Assembly (NCBI GenBank): GCA_019752835.1
Contig: JAIELR010000002.1
Coordinates: forward strand, 1 to 8,004
Direction: 5' to 3'
DNA length: 8,004 nucleotides
Source: Gammaproteobacteria bacterium
Lineage (GTDB): Bacteria; Pseudomonadota; Gammaproteobacteria; UBA1113
Below are positions 4,517 through 8,004 of the stretch, one piece after another. The stretch's first letter is position 1. The number at the start of each line of letters is the position of its first letter. A model generated the notes under the pieces. It was given only the letters and a program-made list of their open reading frames with translations. It did not search any database and had not been told where the DNA came from. The position numbers were made by a program, and so were the translations under genes.

Positions 4517-6628
4517 GTGAATGAATTAAAACCCGTTACTAAAAATTTCCAATATGGTGCACATACGGTTACCTTGGAAACAAGTCGTATTGCACGGCAA
4601 GCTACTGCATCTGTATTAATTAATATGGACGACACCGTCGTTTTGGTCACCCTGGTGGCTATCAAAGAAGCGAATGAGGGGCGTGATTTCTTTCCTCTCA
4701 CCGTTAATTATCTCGAGCGTACCTATGCAGCAGGAAGTATTCCTGGGGGTTATTTCAAACGCGAAGGGCGTCCAACCGAACATGAGACCTTAACGTCTCG
4801 TTTGATTGATCGGCCTATTAGACCTTTGTTCCCCGATGGGTTTATCAATGAGGTGCAGATTGTTGCAACCGTCATGTCACTGAATCCTGAAGTGAGCGCT
4901 GATCTAGTGGCTCTTTTAGGCGCTTCAGCCGCCTTGGCCATTTCTGGCTTGCCGGTGACCGGCTTGTTAGCCGCCGCGCGTGTTGGTTATACCAATGGTA
5001 ATTACTTGCTTAATCCTACCGCCACTGAGTTAAAAACCTCTGATTTGGATTTGGTTGTTGCAGGTACAGAAGATGCTATTTTAATGGTTGAGTCTCAGGC
5101 GAAGATATTGTCTGAAGCTGTCATGCTTGATGCCGTGATGTTTGGTCATGCCCAAATGCAAACGGCGATTAAAGCCATCAAAGAATTTGCTAATGAAGTG
5201 GGAACCACTCGTTGGAACTGGCAGCCTTCAGCACATAATGCTGACGTTGTCGCTAAAATCAAGGCTGTCATAGGCAAAGAGCTTGAAGCAGCTTACGATA
5301 TTAAAGAAAAGCAAGCACGTTATGCTGCTATTGGGCTTTTACGTGAACGCGTTCTCGAGAATTTACTCGGTGACGATGCACCTGCTCATGACTTAACGGA
5401 AAATGAATTGATTGCACAGTTTTCAAAACATGAAAGTGACATCGTTCGTGGCCGTATTTTGGCTAATCAACCGCGTATTGATGGTCGTGATACTAAAACA
5501 ATCCGTCCTATCAGTATTGAAACAAGTGTCTTGCCTCGTACACACGGCTCTGCTTTATTTACCCGTGGTGAAACCCAAGCTATTGTTATTGCGACCCTGG
5601 GTACAGGTAAAGATTCTCAAATTATTGATGCACTGAATGGTGAGCGTAAAGAAACATTTATGTTGCATTACAACTTCCCTCCTTATTGTGTGGGTGAAGT
5701 AGGTATGGTTGGCTCGCCTAAGCGTCGTGAAATTGGTCATGGTAACTTGGCTAAACGCGCGATGATGGCTGTATTGCCGTCACAAGAAGAGTTTTCCTAT
5801 ACGCTACGTGTGGTTTCTGAAATCACCGAGTCCAACGGTTCTAGCTCTATGGCTTCTGTTTGTGGTACCAGCTTGTCCTTAATGGATGCCGGTGTACCTA
5901 TCAAGGCGCCTGTTGCTGGTATTGCGATGGGTTTAGTGAAAGAAGGCGATAAATTTGCTGTGTTGAGTGATATTCTCGGTGATGAAGATCATTTGGGCGA
6001 TATGGACTTTAAAGTAGCAGGAACGGATGCTGGCGTGACAGCATTGCAAATGGATATTAAAATTGCGGGTATTACTCGTGAAATTATGCAAATAGCGCTC
6101 GAACAAGCCAAAGAAGGTCGTATGCACATTCTTGGTTTGATGCGTCAGGCATTGGCTGGCGTAAGAGAAGATATCTCTGCATACGCACCCCGTATTACGA
6201 CTTTTAAGATTCATCCCGATAAAATTCGCGATGTGATTGGAAAAGGTGGCGTGACAATACGCGATATTATTGAAAAAACAGGCGTGACCATTGATGTCAC
6301 CGATGACGGTACCGTCAAGATTGCAGCAGTTGATACAGCGGCTGGCGATAGAGCCCGTCAAATGATCAACAATATTGTGGCTGATGTTGAAGTCGGCGCT
6401 GTTTATGAAGGTCCAGTCGTCAAGATTATGGATTTCGGTGCTTTTGTTTCTGTTATGCCCGGTAAAGAAGGTTTGGTTCATATTTCACAAATCTGTAATG
6501 AACGCGTGAATCAAGTCACCGATAAATTACATGAAGGTCAAGTTGTTAAAGTGAAAGTGATTGAAATCGACAAACAAGGCCGTGTTCGTTTGAGCATGAG
6601 AGCATTGCTTGAAGATACAGCTGATTAA
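4517..6628 (+). CDS. pnp: Polyribonucleotide nucleotidyltransferase (PNPase)
   Basis: The protein has 703 residues (E. coli PNPase has 711) and starts with GTG. Domain order is complete: first RNase PH-like domain (about 10-140, with [20 protein letters not shown] at 62-81 and [13 protein letters not shown] at 94-106), a helical linker (about 150-310), the catalytic second RNase PH domain (about 315-545), KH (about 555-615, GKGG at 575-578) and S1 (about 625-695, starting [20 protein letters not shown]). In the active site, SSS at 442-444 and FTRGETQ at 348-354 line the phosphate pocket. Asp489 and Asp495 in the [12 protein letters not shown] motif correspond to E. coli Asp486 and Asp492. PNPase degrades RNA 3'-to-5' phosphorolytically, and as a trimer it can join the RNase E degradosome. 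Only a very short tail follows S1. It is transcribed with rpsO and ends at a strong terminator. Confidence 0.99.
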   Translation: MNELKPVTKNFQYGAHTVTLETSRIARQATASVLINMDDTVVLVTLVAIKEANEGRDFFPLTVNYLERTYAAGSIPGGYFKREGRPTEHETLTSRLIDRPIRPLFPDGFINEVQIVATVMSLNPEVSADLVALLGASAALAISGLPVTGLLAAARVGYTNGNYLLNPTATELKTSDLDLVVAGTEDAILMVESQAKILSEAVMLDAVMFGHAQMQTAIKAIKEFANEVGTTRWNWQPSAHNADVVAKIKAVIGKELEAAYDIKEKQARYAAIGLLRERVLENLLGDDAPAHDLTENELIAQFSKHESDIVRGRILANQPRIDGRDTKTIRPISIETSVLPRTHGSALFTRGETQAIVIATLGTGKDSQIIDALNGERKETFMLHYNFPPYCVGEVGMVGSPKRREIGHGNLAKRAMMAVLPSQEEFSYTLRVVSEITESNGSSSMASVCGTSLSLMDAGVPIKAPVAGIAMGLVKEGDKFAVLSDILGDEDHLGDMDFKVAGTDAGVTALQMDIKIAGITREIMQIALEQAKEGRMHILGLMRQALAGVREDISAYAPRITTFKIHPDKIRDVIGKGGVTIRDIIEKTGVTIDVTDDGTVKIAAVDTAAGDRARQMINNIVADVEVGAVYEGPVVKIMDFGAFVSVMPGKEGLVHISQICNERVNQVTDKLHEGQVVKVKVIEIDKQGRVRLSMRALLEDTAD

Positions 6629-6650
6629 TCAACGTATCGTTAATTAATCA
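6622..6650. repeat. AT-rich imperfect inverted repeat over the pnp stop codon
   Basis: Bases 6622-6634 and 6638-6650 pair at 12 of 13 positions around a 3-nt centre (TAT), with one C/A mismatch at 6630/6642. The pnp TAA (6626-6628) is inside the left arm. It lies just 5' of the intrinsic terminator, so the transcript would end in two adjacent hairpins. It may only reflect AT-richness, but the arm length is notable. Confidence 0.55.
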
Positions 6651-6658
6651 TTCTCCCT

Positions 6659-6688
6659 AGGGGCCGAGAAATCGGCCCTTTTTTTTTT
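6659..6688 (+). terminator. Rho-independent terminator of rpsO-pnp
   Basis: The stem GGGCCGA (6661-6667) pairs perfectly with TCGGCCC (6672-6678) across a GAAA (GNRA) tetraloop. It can extend by G6660-T6679 and A6659-T6680, and it runs into ten T's (6679-6688). It sits 30 nt after the pnp stop. The T-tract is on one side only, so it should not efficiently stop the convergent minus-strand transcript. Confidence 0.96.
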
Positions 6689-6719
6689 GCTATTAATTTG
6701 TCTCTTAAATAAGAAGCAT

Positions 6720-7976
6720 TCAACCATGCGACCAAAGCATCCTCATCGGTACCGCCCATAAATCCTTACCAAATGACATCAAATCCTTCCCTTGATAAAG
6801 CACAATTCCACGTCGAAACCTTTTCCCTAATTCATTTTGTAATACCTCAAGATGTTGAAAATCTTTTCCACTGAGCTTACTTTTTGTTTTTACCTCAATC
6901 CCGACGATATGGTTCTGTGGCCCTTCCAAAATAAAATCGACCTCTTGACCGGATGCCGTACGATAATGGTATAACTTAGCTGGGATAGCAGAAAATGTAA
7001 TTTGTTTCGCTAATTCTATAGCCACAAAATTTTCGAGTACTGCACCAAACAGCATCGGATTTTCTTTAGGCAAATCACGTAAATCCACATTGAGTAAATA
7101 AGCTAACACATTCATATCACCGATATAAAGCTTCGGCGCCTTAATAAGTCGTTTTCCTAGATTACTCGACCAGGCAGGAACGGATTGCAATAAAAAAAGG
7201 CTTTCAAGTAATAAGCGATATCGTTTAGCCGTTATATGATTAAGTCCCGTATCGCGCGATAATGATGCTTCATTTAAGAGTCCTCCCGTGCGCGTGGCAA
7301 ATAGGCGTAATAAATCGGGTAAGGCTGCTATTTTTTCCACCTCCATTAAAACACGTACGTCTCTTTGTAAAATGGTATTGATGTAGCCATTGCACCATTC
7401 ATAACGCAGAGAATTATTTTCGAGTGTGAGCAGTTCGGGATAAGAGGCCTTGAGCATCATTTGCATGAGATCATCATTATGGAATTGGGCAAATGACCAT
7501 TCAGTAGAAAAAATATTTTCTATGAAGGTTGGTTGTTTAATTTGTTGAATTTCTTGCGTTGAAAAAGGTAGCAAATTATACAACGCCATCCGCCCAACTA
7601 ATGCGTCAGATAATTGTGGGAGAGCCATTACGCTGGCTGAACCGGTAAGAAGAAATTGTCCGCGACCTCCATCAGCTCGTTGACGATTCTCATCCACAAT
7701 CATTTTTAAAGGCCGAAATAACTCTGGCGCCATTTGTATTTCATCCAGCACCACAGGCCCGCCAAGGCTTTGTAAGAAAACCATAGGATCTCGCTCCGCA
7801 GCAGCACGAATTTGGAGATCGTCAAAAGTCAGGTATCTTGCTTTATGGCGTGTAGCCGCAATACGCTGTGTCAACGTGCTTTTCCCTGATTGCCGTGGAC
7901 CGGCAATATAAACGACAGGGAAGGTATGAAGTGCTTGGACGATACGATCTTCTATAAAACGGTCAATTTCTGGCAT
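6720..7976 (-). CDS. AAA+ ATPase with DUF4143 C-terminal domain, role unknown
   Basis: The protein has 418 residues, the normal length for this family. The N-terminal AAA+ domain shows Walker A GPRQSGKST (26-34), Walker B PVVLDEIQ (74-81, Asp78/Glu79), the sensor-like LLTGSAS (109-115) and LVGRM near 126-130. A middle segment (about 218-265) looks like a winged helix, with helix-turn-helix LSRDTGLNHITAKRYRLLLE. KRLIKAPKLYIGD (275-287) and LENFVAIEL (314-322) are typical of DUF4143. The C-terminus has a PD-(D/E)XK-like signature: Asp347 in GQEVDF, then Glu361 and Lys363 in IEVK. These proteins are common, patchily distributed accessory genes with no settled function, and the nuclease-like motif is not proof of catalysis. 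It is convergent to pnp, with no partner gene visible; its upstream neighbour is outside the window. The start is supported by AAGGA 6 nt upstream. Confidence 0.92.
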   Translation of the reverse strand: MPEIDRFIEDRIVQALHTFPVVYIAGPRQSGKSTLTQRIAATRHKARYLTFDDLQIRAAAERDPMVFLQSLGGPVVLDEIQMAPELFRPLKMIVDENRQRADGGRGQFLLTGSASVMALPQLSDALVGRMALYNLLPFSTQEIQQIKQPTFIENIFSTEWSFAQFHNDDLMQMMLKASYPELLTLENNSLRYEWCNGYINTILQRDVRVLMEVEKIAALPDLLRLFATRTGGLLNEASLSRDTGLNHITAKRYRLLLESLFLLQSVPAWSSNLGKRLIKAPKLYIGDMNVLAYLLNVDLRDLPKENPMLFGAVLENFVAIELAKQITFSAIPAKLYHYRTASGQEVDFILEGPQNHIVGIEVKTKSKLSGKDFQHLEVLQNELGKRFRRGIVLYQGKDLMSFGKDLWAVPMRMLWSHG

Positions 7977-7982
7977 AGTCTT

Positions 7983-7987
7983 TCCTT
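7983..7987 (-). promoter_or_regulatory. Ribosome binding site of the DUF4143 ATPase gene
   Basis: On the minus strand, AAGGA precedes the ATG at 7976 by 6 nt. The sequence further upstream, up to the window edge at 8004, is very AT-rich (it reads ATAATAATATCATAT on the minus strand) and could include a -10 box, but any -35 box would lie outside the window. Confidence 0.75.
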
Positions 7988-8004
7988 TTATATGATATTA
8001 TTAT

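Noticed and set aside
5933..6481. 182-codon minus-strand open frame inside pnp
   Set aside because: It is entirely antisense to the conserved pnp coding sequence, has no family resemblance, and its composition mirrors pnp codons.
6720..7976. Toxin-antitoxin or defence operon around the ATPase
   Set aside because: No small partner gene lies on either side within the window, and the gene downstream is pnp. A partner beyond 8004 cannot be assessed.

Overview
The window is a stretch of moderately AT-rich gammaproteobacterial chromosome. It is mostly conserved housekeeping genes, with one accessory ATPase at the right edge. The gene content (tolA-tolB-pal-cpoB-queE, then rpsO-pnp) and the protein sequences are typical of Gammaproteobacteria. 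The base composition and the GTAG-headed palindromic repeats between genes would fit a Legionellales or Coxiella-like lineage, but that narrower placement is a guess.

Region 1 (1-3191) is the downstream part of the Tol-Pal operon. It holds the C-terminal end of tolA, all of tolB (periplasmic beta-propeller), pal (outer-membrane lipoprotein) and cpoB/ybgF (periplasmic TPR protein). Together these proteins link the inner membrane, the peptidoglycan and the outer membrane during cell constriction. The operon is tightly packed except at the tolB-pal junction. There, two 31-nt copies of a GTAG-headed repeat face each other and are followed by nine T's, so the junction looks like both a REP/BIME-type insertion and an intrinsic terminator or attenuator.

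Region 2 (3196-3843) is queE, a radical-SAM enzyme of 7-deazaguanine (queuosine precursor) synthesis, four bases after cpoB. Its stop codon overlaps a good sigma70-like promoter (TTGATA, 17 nt, TAAAAT), which probably drives the next unit.

Region 3 (3844-6688) is the rpsO-pnp unit: ribosomal protein S15 and polynucleotide phosphorylase. The rpsO leader contains a second, different GTAG...CTAC palindromic element with two mutually exclusive hairpins. The 219-nt rpsO-pnp spacer is full of inverted repeats, which could be an RNase III-type processing or autoregulatory region, a dispersed repeat, or both. The unit ends in a very clear rho-independent terminator. rpsO-pnp usually lies beside truB/infB/nusA, so its position next to queE suggests a rearrangement.

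Region 4 (6720-7976, minus strand) is a convergent gene for an AAA+ ATPase of the DUF4143 family, with a Walker-type N-terminus, a winged-helix middle and a PD-(D/E)XK-like C-terminus. Its cellular role is unknown.

I found no CRISPR array, tRNA, rRNA, integrase, transposase or toxin-antitoxin pair, and no convincing new multi-gene system. The most interesting material is the non-coding, repeat-derived structure at three junctions (tolB-pal, queE-rpsO, rpsO-pnp).
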